Shown here: positions 25,757 to 33,477 of the stretch, in pieces
Layout: each line of letters starts with the position of its first letter
Position numbering within the stretch: the first letter of the stretch is position 1
Assembly: GCA_002730525.1 (NCBI GenBank)
Contig: PCAK01000016.1
Span: 1-64,000 of the forward strand
DNA: 64,000 nt
Source: Acidobacteriota bacterium
Lineage (GTDB): Bacteria; Acidobacteriota; Vicinamibacteria; Vicinamibacterales; UBA823
Reading direction: 5' to 3'
Translations under genes and position numbers: made by a program
The notes under the pieces: generated by a model
The model's database searches: none
What the model saw: the letters and a program-made list of their open reading frames with translations, nothing else
Told to the model about the DNA's origin: nothing

Positions 25757-26914
25757 ATGGACAGTACCCGGCGTAACCTCGTGAAGGGCGGCCTCGCGGC
25801 CGCCGGAGTAGGCATTCTCGGCATTCCGGAGTGGGCGGTCCCGGCCCTGGCTCAGGGCGAAACGCTCGTTGAATTCACCGATCTCCCGGATCCACTGACG
25901 CTGGTGCGCGGCCCCGAGTCGCGGATGATCGACGTCCGGATGATCGACGGCAAGTTCATCGATCGCGACATCTTCGCGACGACGCAGCATTTCGGCCACC
26001 CGGAGCTGGACGAGGCGGCCTACCGCCTCGAGGTTTCTGGCTTGGTCGACCGGCCGCTCTCGCTGTCGATGAGCGACCTGCGCGCGATGGCCGGCGAGGA
26101 GATGGCCATCGGCTTCGAGTGCTCGGGCAACCGCGGCCCCATCAACGGGCTGTCCGGTAACGGCCTCTGGAGTGGTGTTCCGCTACGCGACGTGTTGAAC
26201 CGCGCCGGCGTCCAGGCGAACGCGAAGGAATTCGTCTTCTTCGGCGCCGACCGCGGAGAGGAAGAGGTGCAGTTCCGCGGCCAGTCGTTCACCGTCGAAC
26301 AGCAGTACGGCCGGAGCGCCCCGCGCGAGACGGCGCTCTCGGACGGTCCGCTCCTGATCTACGCAATGAACGGCGAACCGCTGACGCGCCATCAGGGCTT
26401 CCCGCTGCGTCTGCTGATCCCCGGCTGGTACGGCATGGCGCAGGTGAAGTGGCTCTCCGAGATCCACGTTCAGAAGGACCAGTATCTCGGGAAGTACCAG
26501 GCGCGCTGGTACCGGACGCTGAAGGGCGAGATGGTCAACGGCGAGATGAAGTGGAAGGAAACGGCGATCACGACGCAGCAGTTGAAGTCGTTCGTCGCGC
26601 GCGTGACCAGCAACGGCCGCCGCCATCAGGTCTTCGGCGTCGTCCTGAACGACGGCACGCCGATCCGTTCGGTCGAGGTGAAGATCGACGACGGCGGCTG
26701 GCAGTCGGCCGCGATGGACCCGAGCACGACCGAGCAGTACGGGTGGAAGTACTTCACCTACGACTGGCAGGGTGCCACGCCAGGAGAGCACACGGTCGTC
26801 TCGCGCGTGACCGACGTCAACGGCGTCGTGCAGCCGACCGCAGAGGAACTCGAAGTGAAGCGGACGTTCCTGGAGCACAACGCCCAGCATCCGCGCACGC
26901 TCGTGATCGCGTAA
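25757..26914 (+). CDS. Tat-exported sulfite-oxidase-family molybdoenzyme
   Basis: A 385-residue protein starting MDSTRRNLVKGGLAAAGVGI, a Tat signal with cleavage after ALA. The molybdopterin domain contains GLVDRPLSLSMSDLRAMAGE, the molybdenum-ligand Cys122 in GFECSGNRG, and NGLWSGVPLRDVLNRAGV. Further on are NGEPLTRHQGFPLRLLIPGW and MAQVKWLSEIHV. A dimerisation Ig-like domain begins at about 275 (KSFVARVTSNGRRHQVFGVV, PIRSVEVKIDDGGW). There is no haem domain, as in the SorA/YedY-like bacterial set, so it needs a partner for electrons. It begins a run with two genes of the unrecognised module family, 21 and 19 bases apart. Confidence 0.85.
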   Translation: MDSTRRNLVKGGLAAAGVGILGIPEWAVPALAQGETLVEFTDLPDPLTLVRGPESRMIDVRMIDGKFIDRDIFATTQHFGHPELDEAAYRLEVSGLVDRPLSLSMSDLRAMAGEEMAIGFECSGNRGPINGLSGNGLWSGVPLRDVLNRAGVQANAKEFVFFGADRGEEEVQFRGQSFTVEQQYGRSAPRETALSDGPLLIYAMNGEPLTRHQGFPLRLLIPGWYGMAQVKWLSEIHVQKDQYLGKYQARWYRTLKGEMVNGEMKWKETAITTQQLKSFVARVTSNGRRHQVFGVVLNDGTPIRSVEVKIDDGGWQSAAMDPSTTEQYGWKYFTYDWQGATPGEHTVVSRVTDVNGVVQPTAEELEVKRTFLEHNAQHPRTLVIA

Positions 26915-26935
26915 TCGTTGTCTTTGGAGGTTGTG

Positions 26936-28066
26936 ATGAGAAGTCTCGTAAGCCTGTTTACTGCCGTTCTCGTGTCTGCCCTGCTGGCCGCGCCGGCCGC
27001 CGCACAAGGCCCCGGTGGAGGCGCGGATCCAAGAATCGCCCCAGCCGTCCGGCCGCTACCGATCAACCTGAGAGCCGACGCCACCGTCATCACCTACGAC
27101 GAGAACACGGGCGAGCGGATCGTCATCCGCGAAGGCTCGAACATCGTCGAGTGCCAGCCCGAGAATGAGGCATCGGGCTTCACCCGCTGCTACAACAAGG
27201 CGCTGGCTCCACGGAACGACATGGCGGCGAAGCTCCGCGCCGAAGGCAAGTCGGGCGAGGAGGTCCAGGCGGCGATCGCCGCGGCGGTCGCGGCCGGCGA
27301 CATTCCCGAACCGCCGACCGGCACGATGACCTACCGGCTGTACAACCGTGACGACCGGATCAGGTATCTCTGGGTGATGCGGGTCCCCGGCGCGACCTCG
27401 GAGTCGATCGGCATCTCGACCGAAAGCCAGCGCAACAATGCGCTCGCGGGCAAGGGCTTCCCCTGGCTGATGGCCGAGGGCACGCCGGCGGCGCACGTCA
27501 TGATGCCGATCAACAACACGCTGTACTCGAACAAGACGACCGAGCAGAAGATCGCCGAGGCGGTCTTGCCGCTGCCCGCGGACCTGCAGGCCGACGCGAC
27601 CGTCTTCACCTACGACCCCGACTCGGGTGAGCGGATCACGCTGCGCCAGGGCTCGAACCAGGTCGAGTGCACGCCGCCCGACCCGGCCACAGAGCAGACA
27701 ATGTGCTACAACCGGCGCGGCGCGGCCGGGCGCGACATCTCGGCAAAGATGAGGGCCGAGGGCCGCTCCGGCCAGGAGGTCCAGGCCGCGATGGCTGCCG
27801 CGCGCGAGCGCGGCGAGGTGCCGGCCCCGCAGTTCGGCGAGATGATGTACTTCCTCCGCCACAACGACCGGCAGATCAAGCTGCTCTGGGTGATGGTCAC
27901 GCCGGGCGCCACGCCGGAATCGATCGGCGTCTCGACCGAGAGCCAGCGGAACAATGCGCTCGCCGGCGAGGGCCGGCCGTGGCTGATGCGTCCGGGTACG
28001 CCCGGCGCGCACATCATGATCCCGATCAACAACACACCGCTGTCGAGCGGCTACACGCCCGAATAG
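26936..28066 (+). CDS. exported protein with two tandem modules of an unrecognised family (module B)
   Basis: A 376-residue protein starting MRSLVSLFTAVLVSALLAAP (signal peptide, cleavage after AAA). TGGAGG lies before ATG 26936. Two near-identical modules follow, about 30-195 and 197-370. Each runs IAxAVLPLP, ATVxTYDxxSGERI, LRxGSNxVEC, CYN, a helix with RAEGxSGxEVQAA, then MxYxL and LWVMxxPGATxESIGxSTESQRNNALAG. Each closes with PWLM, GTPxAHxMxPINNT. Conserved Cys pairs (one in VEC, one about 15 residues on) could form a disulfide in each module. Function is unknown. Position directly after the molybdoenzyme suggests a periplasmic partner. Confidence 0.75.
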   Translation: MRSLVSLFTAVLVSALLAAPAAAQGPGGGADPRIAPAVRPLPINLRADATVITYDENTGERIVIREGSNIVECQPENEASGFTRCYNKALAPRNDMAAKLRAEGKSGEEVQAAIAAAVAAGDIPEPPTGTMTYRLYNRDDRIRYLWVMRVPGATSESIGISTESQRNNALAGKGFPWLMAEGTPAAHVMMPINNTLYSNKTTEQKIAEAVLPLPADLQADATVFTYDPDSGERITLRQGSNQVECTPPDPATEQTMCYNRRGAAGRDISAKMRAEGRSGQEVQAAMAAARERGEVPAPQFGEMMYFLRHNDRQIKLLWVMVTPGATPESIGVSTESQRNNALAGEGRPWLMRPGTPGAHIMIPINNTPLSSGYTPE

Positions 28067-28085
28067 GCGCGGTCAGGAGGCCATC

Positions 28086-28691
28086 ATGCAGAAAAGCTTC
28101 GGACTGGCCGTTGCACTCGTTCTCGTCGCCGGCGCGCTGCTGGCCGCGCCGGCCGGCGCGCAGGCCCAGTCGACGGCCGAACAGATCGCCGACGCGGTGC
28201 TACCACTGTCGGACGATCTGAGGGCGGGCGCGGCAGTCGTGACGTACGACAAGGCCACCGGCGCCCGCAAGGTACTTCGCGAGGGCACGAACCAGGTCGA
28301 GTGCCAGTCGCCCGACATGGAGGCGATGCAGACGGTCTGCTACGCCAAGTCGTTAGCGCCTCAGATGGACCTCCAGGCGAAGCTCACTGCCGAGGGAAAG
28401 TCTCCCGAGGAGGTGCAGGCCGGCATCGCGGCCGCCCGAGACGCAGGCACGCTGGCCCCTGTGCCATTCGGCGCAATGGCCTACGCGTTACGGCACGACG
28501 ATCGGCGGATCAAGTTGATGTGGGTGATGATGGTGCCGGGCGCGACGTCGGAGTCGATCGGCGTCTCGACCGTCACCGAGCGGAACGACGGCCTCGCGGG
28601 CAAGGGGCGCCCCTGGCTCATGGCGGCCGGCACGCCGAACGCACACATCATGATCCCGATCAACGGCACCGAGTACTCGGACGGGCAGTAG
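28086..28691 (+). CDS. exported single-module protein of an unrecognised family (module C)
   Basis: A 201-residue protein starting MQKSFGLAVALVLVAGALLA (signal peptide), with CAGGAGGCC before ATG 28086. One module follows: EQIADAVLPLSDDLRAGAA, TYDKATGARKVLREGTNQVEC, MQTVCYAKSLAPQMD, EVQAGIAAARDAG, IKLMWVMMVPGATSESIGVS, GRPWLMAAGTPNAHIMIPIN. It is closest to the second module of the preceding gene and keeps both Cys. Probably in one transcript with 25757 and 26936, ending at the hairpin terminator 28728-28762. Confidence 0.75.
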   Translation: MQKSFGLAVALVLVAGALLAAPAGAQAQSTAEQIADAVLPLSDDLRAGAAVVTYDKATGARKVLREGTNQVECQSPDMEAMQTVCYAKSLAPQMDLQAKLTAEGKSPEEVQAGIAAARDAGTLAPVPFGAMAYALRHDDRRIKLMWVMMVPGATSESIGVSTVTERNDGLAGKGRPWLMAAGTPNAHIMIPINGTEYSDGQ

Positions 28692-28695
28692 CCTT

Positions 28696-28719
28696 GTGGC
28701 GCGGGGCTTCAGCCCCGCG
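28696..28719. repeat. covarying palindromic repeat, copy 2
   Basis: GTGG followed by CGCGGGGCT, TC and AGCCCCGCG: nine perfect pairs with the same TC loop and GTGG lead as the copy at 14553, but with a different stem sequence. Confidence 0.75.
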
Positions 28720-28727
28720 ATCCTTCG

Positions 28728-28762
28728 AAAGGCCGGACGGTCGAACGACCGCCCGGCCTTTT
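28728..28762 (+). terminator. terminator after the module C gene
   Basis: AAAGGCCGG-A-CGGTCG pairs with CGACCG-C-CCGGCCTTT across an AA loop, with one A-C mismatch, and ends in TTTT. It lies 37 bases after the module C stop codon. Confidence 0.75.
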
Positions 28763-28791
28763 CTCCGTACCGATCAGAATGCGGAGCAGCG

Positions 28792-28839
28792 GTGGCGCGA
28801 GACTTCAGTCTCGCGGGCGGGCAATCCGAAGGATTGCCC
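28792..28839. repeat. covarying palindromic repeat, copy 3, plus a second palindrome
   Basis: GTGG, CGCGAGACT, TC, AGTCTCGCG (28796-28815) repeats the family with a third stem sequence that still pairs at all nine positions. Directly after it GGGCAATCC and GGATTGCCC (28819-28827 and 28831-28839) form an independent nine-pair hairpin around GAA. Confidence 0.75.
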
Positions 28840-28872
28840 AAAGACCCAAGGCGCGGCTCTCGCCGCACCGAT

Positions 28873-28897
28873 CGCGCCCCTGAAGGGGCGCGCCACC
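28873..28897. repeat. covarying palindromic repeat, copy 4 (inverted orientation)
   Basis: CGCGCCCCT, GA, AGGGGCGCG, CCACC. On the minus strand this is GGTGG, CGCGCCCCT, TC, AGGGGCGCG, so the lead, loop and closing CT/AG are the same as in copies 1-3 with yet another complementary stem. The 226-base gap 28692-28917 thus holds a terminator and several hairpins and no gene. Confidence 0.75.
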
Positions 28898-28917
28898 GAC
28901 GAATAGGGAGTCTGCCC

Positions 28918-30369
28918 CTATTCTTCCCCGAAGGCCCAAAGGGTTTCTTCCGTGCGGATGTAGATGCGGCCGTCGGCGATCGCCGGGGTCGCGTAGGCGG
29001 GCGATCCGAGATCGTTGAGCGCGACGACGTCGAAACCGCCGCCCGGTGCCACGACCGCCACCTTGCCCATCTCGCTCACGAAGAAGACCTTGCCGTCGGC
29101 CGCGATCGGCGACGCGTAGTAGCTGTCAATGGCACCGCGGATCCGGCCACGCGTGATCACCTCGCCCGTCTCGGGCTCGAACGACGTCGCGATGCCGCCG
29201 TCATTGATCATGTAGAGCACACCCTCGTAGAGCAGCGGCGACGGCAGTTGCGGCACCGACCGGTGGTAGCGCCAGACGACGCTCTCGTCGGTCATGTCGC
29301 CCGAGCCGCCCAGGCGGATCGCCACCATGCCGTTCAGGCTCGCCATGGCGGCCGCGTAGTAGTTCCAGCTCGCTTCTTCGAGAAAGCCGTCGACGTCGAG
29401 GTCGACGAAGTCGAAGAATCCCCGCGTCCGCTCGTCGGGAAACTCGTCGGGCGAGATCAACCCATCGCCGTCAGCGTCGTGCGCCGCGATCGTCTCGCTC
29501 CAGGACGTCACGTCGACCTGGCGGCCCGGCTGGTTGAGCGGCGTGGCGAACCCGTGGACGTACAGCGTGTCGCCGTCCATGACCGGCGTCGACTTCATCT
29601 CGAACGGCAGGCCGCCGACCCACCAGATCTTCTCGCCGGTCGCCACGTCGTAGGCGGTGAGCAGGAACGACCCGACGACGAGCACCTGCAGCGGCCCGTC
29701 CGGCGCGTCGTAGAGCACCGGTGACGAGTGGCCGCTCTTCGCCTCGGGCCGCTCGACGCGCCAGCGCTCCTCCCCCGTCGCGGCGTCCACCGCCAGCAGG
29801 AACGAGCCCCGCTGCTGGTCGCACGGAAGAATGACGAATCCCTCCGCGACGATCGGCGACGCGCCCATGCCGTAGACGTTGTTGAACGGCCCCAGCGGAT
29901 GCTGCCACAGTTCAGCCCCCTCACGGTCGTAGGCCACCAGGCCGAACTCGCCGAAGAAGGCGTAGACATCGCCGGCGGGACCGATGGCGACACTGGGCGC
30001 CGCCGGGTGGTTGCGCGAATCGAGGACTTCCTCGCGCGGCCGTGCCACCGCGCCCCGCCAGAGGGTGCGTCCGGATTCGCGATCGAGCGAGAGCGTGACG
30101 AACTCGCCGTCCTCGAACGCGGTCAGCAGAATCCGGTCGCCGTCGATGATTGGCGAGGAGTAGCCCGGCGGAACGGTCGCCTCCCAGACGACGTTGGTCT
30201 CGGGTCCGAAGGTTGACGGCACCCCGACGGCATCGATGACCCCGGAACCGTTCGGTCCGCGGAACCTGTTCCAGTCGTCGGCCGCCCGGAGAGACACGAC
30301 AGGACCGGCCACGACGGCCGCGAGCAGCAGCGCTCCGAGCGTTCGCTCCCTCCGCGCGTCGCGTGACAT
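28918..30369 (-). CDS. exported PQQ-like beta-propeller protein with an inserted EF-hand
   Basis: A 483-residue protein starting MSRDARRERTLGALLLAAVV (signal peptide, cleavage after LRA), with GGAGAGGAGCG before ATG 30369. It is a BamB-like propeller: DWNRFRGPNGSGV, SLDRESGRTLWRG, AYDREGAELWQHPLG, AVDAATGEERWRVE, AYDVATGEKIWWVGG, SFEPETGEVITRG. Between blades, at about 325-365, sits HDADGDGLISPDEF, a complete 12-residue EF-hand calcium loop, followed by a second partial one (DLDVDGFLEEASW). This resembles dockerin/EF-hand inserts of planctomycete and acidobacterial exported propellers. No catalytic site is recognisable, so the role may be structural or PQQ-independent. Confidence 0.75.
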   Translation of the reverse strand: MSRDARRERTLGALLLAAVVAGPVVSLRAADDWNRFRGPNGSGVIDAVGVPSTFGPETNVVWEATVPPGYSSPIIDGDRILLTAFEDGEFVTLSLDRESGRTLWRGAVARPREEVLDSRNHPAAPSVAIGPAGDVYAFFGEFGLVAYDREGAELWQHPLGPFNNVYGMGASPIVAEGFVILPCDQQRGSFLLAVDAATGEERWRVERPEAKSGHSSPVLYDAPDGPLQVLVVGSFLLTAYDVATGEKIWWVGGLPFEMKSTPVMDGDTLYVHGFATPLNQPGRQVDVTSWSETIAAHDADGDGLISPDEFPDERTRGFFDFVDLDVDGFLEEASWNYYAAAMASLNGMVAIRLGGSGDMTDESVVWRYHRSVPQLPSPLLYEGVLYMINDGGIATSFEPETGEVITRGRIRGAIDSYYASPIAADGKVFFVSEMGKVAVVAPGGGFDVVALNDLGSPAYATPAIADGRIYIRTEETLWAFGEE

Positions 30370-30401
30370 CGAACCGCTCCTCTCCAAACCGGTGGATATA
30401 G

Positions 30402-30429
30402 AAAAAGGGGGTCCGGGAAGGACCCCCTT
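30402..30429 (-). terminator. terminator of the MalY-like gene
   Basis: On the minus strand AAGGGGGTCC and GGACCCCCTT form ten perfect pairs around TTCCC and end in TTTTTC. It lies 26 bases after the stop at 30455 and 32 bases before the next gene start on the same strand. Confidence 0.85.
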
Positions 30430-30454
30430 GATGGTCGTACTCGCGCCGGCGCCT

Positions 30455-31816
30455 CTAGAGGTCGCTGACCGCCGCCGCGATGTTGTCGAGCGCCAGCTTG
30501 ATGAGCTGCCGCGACGTGCCAAGGTTCATCCGCATATGGCCCTCGCCGCCAGGGCCGTACGACGACCCGGCGTTGACATACACGTTGGCGTTCTCGACCA
30601 GCCAGCGAGAAACGATCGTCTCCGGTGTAACCGGCCGCGGCGCGTTCCGACTCGCTTCCGCCGCCGCCGCCACCGCGCCGATCCGCTCGGCCAGTTCACT
30701 GACATCCAGCCACGCCAGGTACGTGCCCTGCGCCTTGGTGTACTTGATCAGCGGGATGTTCTCGCGGATGTAGTCCTCGAGGTAGTTGTGGTTGCCATCG
30801 ATATAGATGAGCAACTCGTCGAGCCAGTCCTCGCCGCCGCGCAAGCCGGCATGGTGCGCAATGACGCCGAGCGTGTTCGTCTGCCCGCGGTGCTGGGCCT
30901 GCACCAGCCGCATGTACTCCGGGTTGGTCGAGAAGAACCAGGCGACCTTCATCGCCGCCAGGCTGAACGTCTTGCTTCCCGACTTGAAGGTCACGCTGTT
31001 GGCGACGACCTCCTGATCGGGCAGGCTCTGGAACGGGACGTACGTCTGGCCCTGGTTAACGAAGTCGCAGTGAATCTCGTCGGCCAGGACGACCACGCGC
31101 TTCTCGAGGCAAATCCGGCCCAGCCGGAGCAGATCCTGTTCCGACCAGCAGTTGCCCGTGGGATTCTGCGGATTGCAAAGGATCAGCGCGTCGGTGTCGC
31201 GACCGATCCGCCGCTCGAGGTCGTCGAAGTCCATCCGGTAGCGGCCGTTCTCGAGAATCATCGGACTGTTCTCGGCCACCGTGTCCGAGGCCAGGAGGTC
31301 ACCGTAGAAGCCGTTGTACGTGGAGGTCGTCAGCAGCACCTTGCTGCCCGGCCGCGCGAACGCCTTCAACGCGGCGATGAGCGCCGGGTGGACGCCGTCC
31401 GACAGTTGAATCGTCTCGGGGTCCACTTCCAGACCGTAGCGCTTCTGGTTCCAGTCGGCGATCGCCTGGCGGAAGTCCGCCGGCATGCTCAGATAGCCCC
31501 AGTTCTCGTGCTGGATCCGCTCCGTAAGCGCCTGGGTAATCGCCGGCGCGCACTTGAAGTCCATGTCGGCGACGCCCATGGCCACCCGGATGTTCTCGGC
31601 GCCGTAGGCGCGCATGATGCCGTCCCACTTCGCCGAGTCGGTGCCGACCCGGTCGTACGGCGTATCGAAATCGAAATCACTGTTGCCCATCTGGGCCGGC
31701 GTCGCGGCGGCGACTGGGGCGACCAGCGAGGTCCCCGACGTGGCCGCACCCGCGAGCGCGGTCATGCCGGCACTCTTCAGGAACATCCTGCGATTCAACT
31801 GAATCATTTCTGCCAT
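30455..31816 (-). CDS. Tat-exported MalY/PatB-like class I PLP enzyme (C-S lyase type)
   Basis: A 453-residue protein. Its N-terminus MAEMIQLNRRMFLKSAGMTA is a Tat signal with cleavage after AAA near residue 38. The rest aligns by eye with PatB/MalY cystathionine beta-lyases: FDFDTPYDRVGTDSAKWDG, MGVADMDFKCAPAITQAL, LSDGVHPALIAALKAF, ILCNPQNPTGNCW, VVLADEIHCDF, and the PLP Lys in SGSKTFSLAAMK. NAGSSYGPGGEGHMRMNLG provides the carboxylate Arg. Cytoplasmic relatives split cysteine conjugates or transaminate. Export is unusual for a PLP enzyme, since the cofactor must be loaded before Tat transport. Single gene with its own terminator. Confidence 0.85.
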   Translation of the reverse strand: MAEMIQLNRRMFLKSAGMTALAGAATSGTSLVAPVAAATPAQMGNSDFDFDTPYDRVGTDSAKWDGIMRAYGAENIRVAMGVADMDFKCAPAITQALTERIQHENWGYLSMPADFRQAIADWNQKRYGLEVDPETIQLSDGVHPALIAALKAFARPGSKVLLTTSTYNGFYGDLLASDTVAENSPMILENGRYRMDFDDLERRIGRDTDALILCNPQNPTGNCWSEQDLLRLGRICLEKRVVVLADEIHCDFVNQGQTYVPFQSLPDQEVVANSVTFKSGSKTFSLAAMKVAWFFSTNPEYMRLVQAQHRGQTNTLGVIAHHAGLRGGEDWLDELLIYIDGNHNYLEDYIRENIPLIKYTKAQGTYLAWLDVSELAERIGAVAAAAEASRNAPRPVTPETIVSRWLVENANVYVNAGSSYGPGGEGHMRMNLGTSRQLIKLALDNIAAAVSDL

Positions 31817-32020
31817 TGCGTCACTCCTCGCTAGTTTCGGGATCCCCCACGGCCGGCTCCGGCCCTGCGTGATACTACACTAACGTCGACCCTGGCAACT
31901 ACCGGCCAAACGTTGCCGTCTGACGGAAGTCATTTCAAGCTCCTGAACAGGAAGGGATGTCGCTCAGTGCCTATTTGCAGTACAGTTATTGAGTTCCACT
32001 AAACTTATCGGCTGAATCGA

Positions 32021-33199
32021 GTGGGCCGTAGGTCGGCTTTCGCCCCGGGGGGTGAGGGCGGCTGGCGAGCCGGGCCGATGTGGTCCGACTCGGCCGACTT
32101 TCCGAAGGGAGGAAACGACGACCTGGTAGACACGAAGGTAAGACGACGCGGCTCCATCTTCGACAAGATGTGGGCGAGGTATCGTGCCACAGCCCGCGGA
32201 CCGTTCCTCTCCTATGGCACGTCGGCTGGCCTTTACTTCTTTGGGCAGTATCCCTGCCGGCGCTGCGGCGCCTGGCTTCGTGAACACCCCACGCGCTCCC
32301 ACTCCATCCCCACGACCAAGAAGCAAGGGCGCAAAGGATGCCCCCAGTACCACGGCTCAGGCCGGGCCGCGAGGGCGGCAGACCAACTGCCCACGCGCTG
32401 CGCCTGCGTGCATGAGGTGGCGACCATCGAGTATCGATACGCCTGGACCTGTCTTCGGTGCCAGCGTGAACGGACGGCGAGCACGTCCTGGTCGCCCGCG
32501 CTCGTGCGCCCGGGGCCGTGGAAGGTCGTGAACCTACCCGGCAGCTTCCCAGCTCAGGAGACGTGGTGGTTGGATCGTCGCCTGGTTGACACCGTGCTTC
32601 GGACGACGCACGACGTGGTCCCCGACGCGGGGCGTGTGGCCATCGCGGGGAAGGAATCGCTGCTTGACCACGAAGGGTGCCGGGTCGTGGCGTGGGGCAC
32701 GTATCGCGGTGACGTGAGCGATGCGACGGGCATTCGGCGAGCGCTGGCCATCCTGCGCCACGGGGCTCACGGAGCCGAGGGACAGGCGCTCTGCGCCCTT
32801 GTCGAGCGCGCCGTGCTGACGACGGCGGTTGTGCACGGCGAAGTGCACGCCGGGGGCTACGGCGGGGCCACGGACCCGATGGGCTCCGAAGCGCGGGCGC
32901 ACCTCCTACCCGTGACCCCGGTCATCGGTGCCGGGCGCCTGAGCCTCACGCGCCGGTTCGACCGCTGGATTGAGCAGCACGATCTGGCCGAGTCGGCCTT
33001 TGACCGCGGCCCGGGGAACAAGCGGCTCACGGGGCCCCTCACCTTCGTGAATCGGATTCGCTTGGGAGATGAAGTCTTGCTCGCCTTCAACCTCTATGGG
33101 ACAGGAGATAGTTCTCTCGACACGGACAGGGATGTCATCAGGATCCGTGGGTTACTGGGCGGCTGGCGCGAGACGGTTCGGCCGAGGCGCGAATCGTAG
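32021..33199 (+). CDS. unknown cysteine-rich protein
   Basis: A 392-codon frame from GTG 32021; the true start may be later (ATG 32078 or 32168), and GGGAGGA at 32107 precedes only an in-frame CTG. Codon third positions are strongly G/C through 32200-33190, so the body is convincingly coding. Two Cys-pair clusters suggest a zinc ribbon: YPCRRCGAWLREHP and later RCACVHEVATIEYRYAWTCL-RCQRE, about 60 residues apart. The second half (LVDTVLRTTHDVVPDAGRVA, LLAFNLYGTGD) resembles nothing I recognise. No signal peptide is seen. It stands with a second small unknown gene between ordinary metabolic genes, in a stretch that looks inserted. Confidence 0.5.
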   Translation: MGRRSAFAPGGEGGWRAGPMWSDSADFPKGGNDDLVDTKVRRRGSIFDKMWARYRATARGPFLSYGTSAGLYFFGQYPCRRCGAWLREHPTRSHSIPTTKKQGRKGCPQYHGSGRAARAADQLPTRCACVHEVATIEYRYAWTCLRCQRERTASTSWSPALVRPGPWKVVNLPGSFPAQETWWLDRRLVDTVLRTTHDVVPDAGRVAIAGKESLLDHEGCRVVAWGTYRGDVSDATGIRRALAILRHGAHGAEGQALCALVERAVLTTAVVHGEVHAGGYGGATDPMGSEARAHLLPVTPVIGAGRLSLTRRFDRWIEQHDLAESAFDRGPGNKRLTGPLTFVNRIRLGDEVLLAFNLYGTGDSSLDTDRDVIRIRGLLGGWRETVRPRRES

Positions 33200-33210
33200 C
33201 CGTTTGCGGA

Positions 33211-33468
33211 TCAGTTGGCTTGATCGACGGGGGGAATAAACTTCGCCATCCCGTCCTGGATCGCCTGGAGCGCGTCCTCGTCATGGACGTGGGTCTTCAC
33301 GAGGTCCGCCAGACGGTCCACGAGCTGAAACACTTGATCGAGCGAGAGCATCTGGAAGAGGTCTTTCGCGAGGCGCGCCTGCGCCTCAGTCGCGCCACAG
33401 GCCGCCGCGAGGGTCAGAAGCCACGCCGGAGTCAAACGCCGGAGTGACACACAGCGGGCTGATGGCAT
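33211..33468 (-). CDS. small helical protein, unknown
   Basis: An 85-residue frame convergent with the Cys-rich gene. The likely functional part is helical: LAKDLFQMLSLDQVFQLVDR, LADLVKTHVHDEDALQAIQD, GMAKFIPP. Heptad-like leucines suggest a coiled coil or helical bundle. The N-terminal third contains a hydrophobic stretch (PAWLLTLAAACGATEAQ) that could be a signal peptide or an HTH-like segment. There is no clear ribosome-binding site, and an overlapping 75-codon frame exists on the other strand, so this is a tentative gene. Confidence 0.4.
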   Translation of the reverse strand: MPSARCVSLRRLTPAWLLTLAAACGATEAQARLAKDLFQMLSLDQVFQLVDRLADLVKTHVHDEDALQAIQDGMAKFIPPVDQAN

Positions 33469-33477
33469 CGGCGTCGA

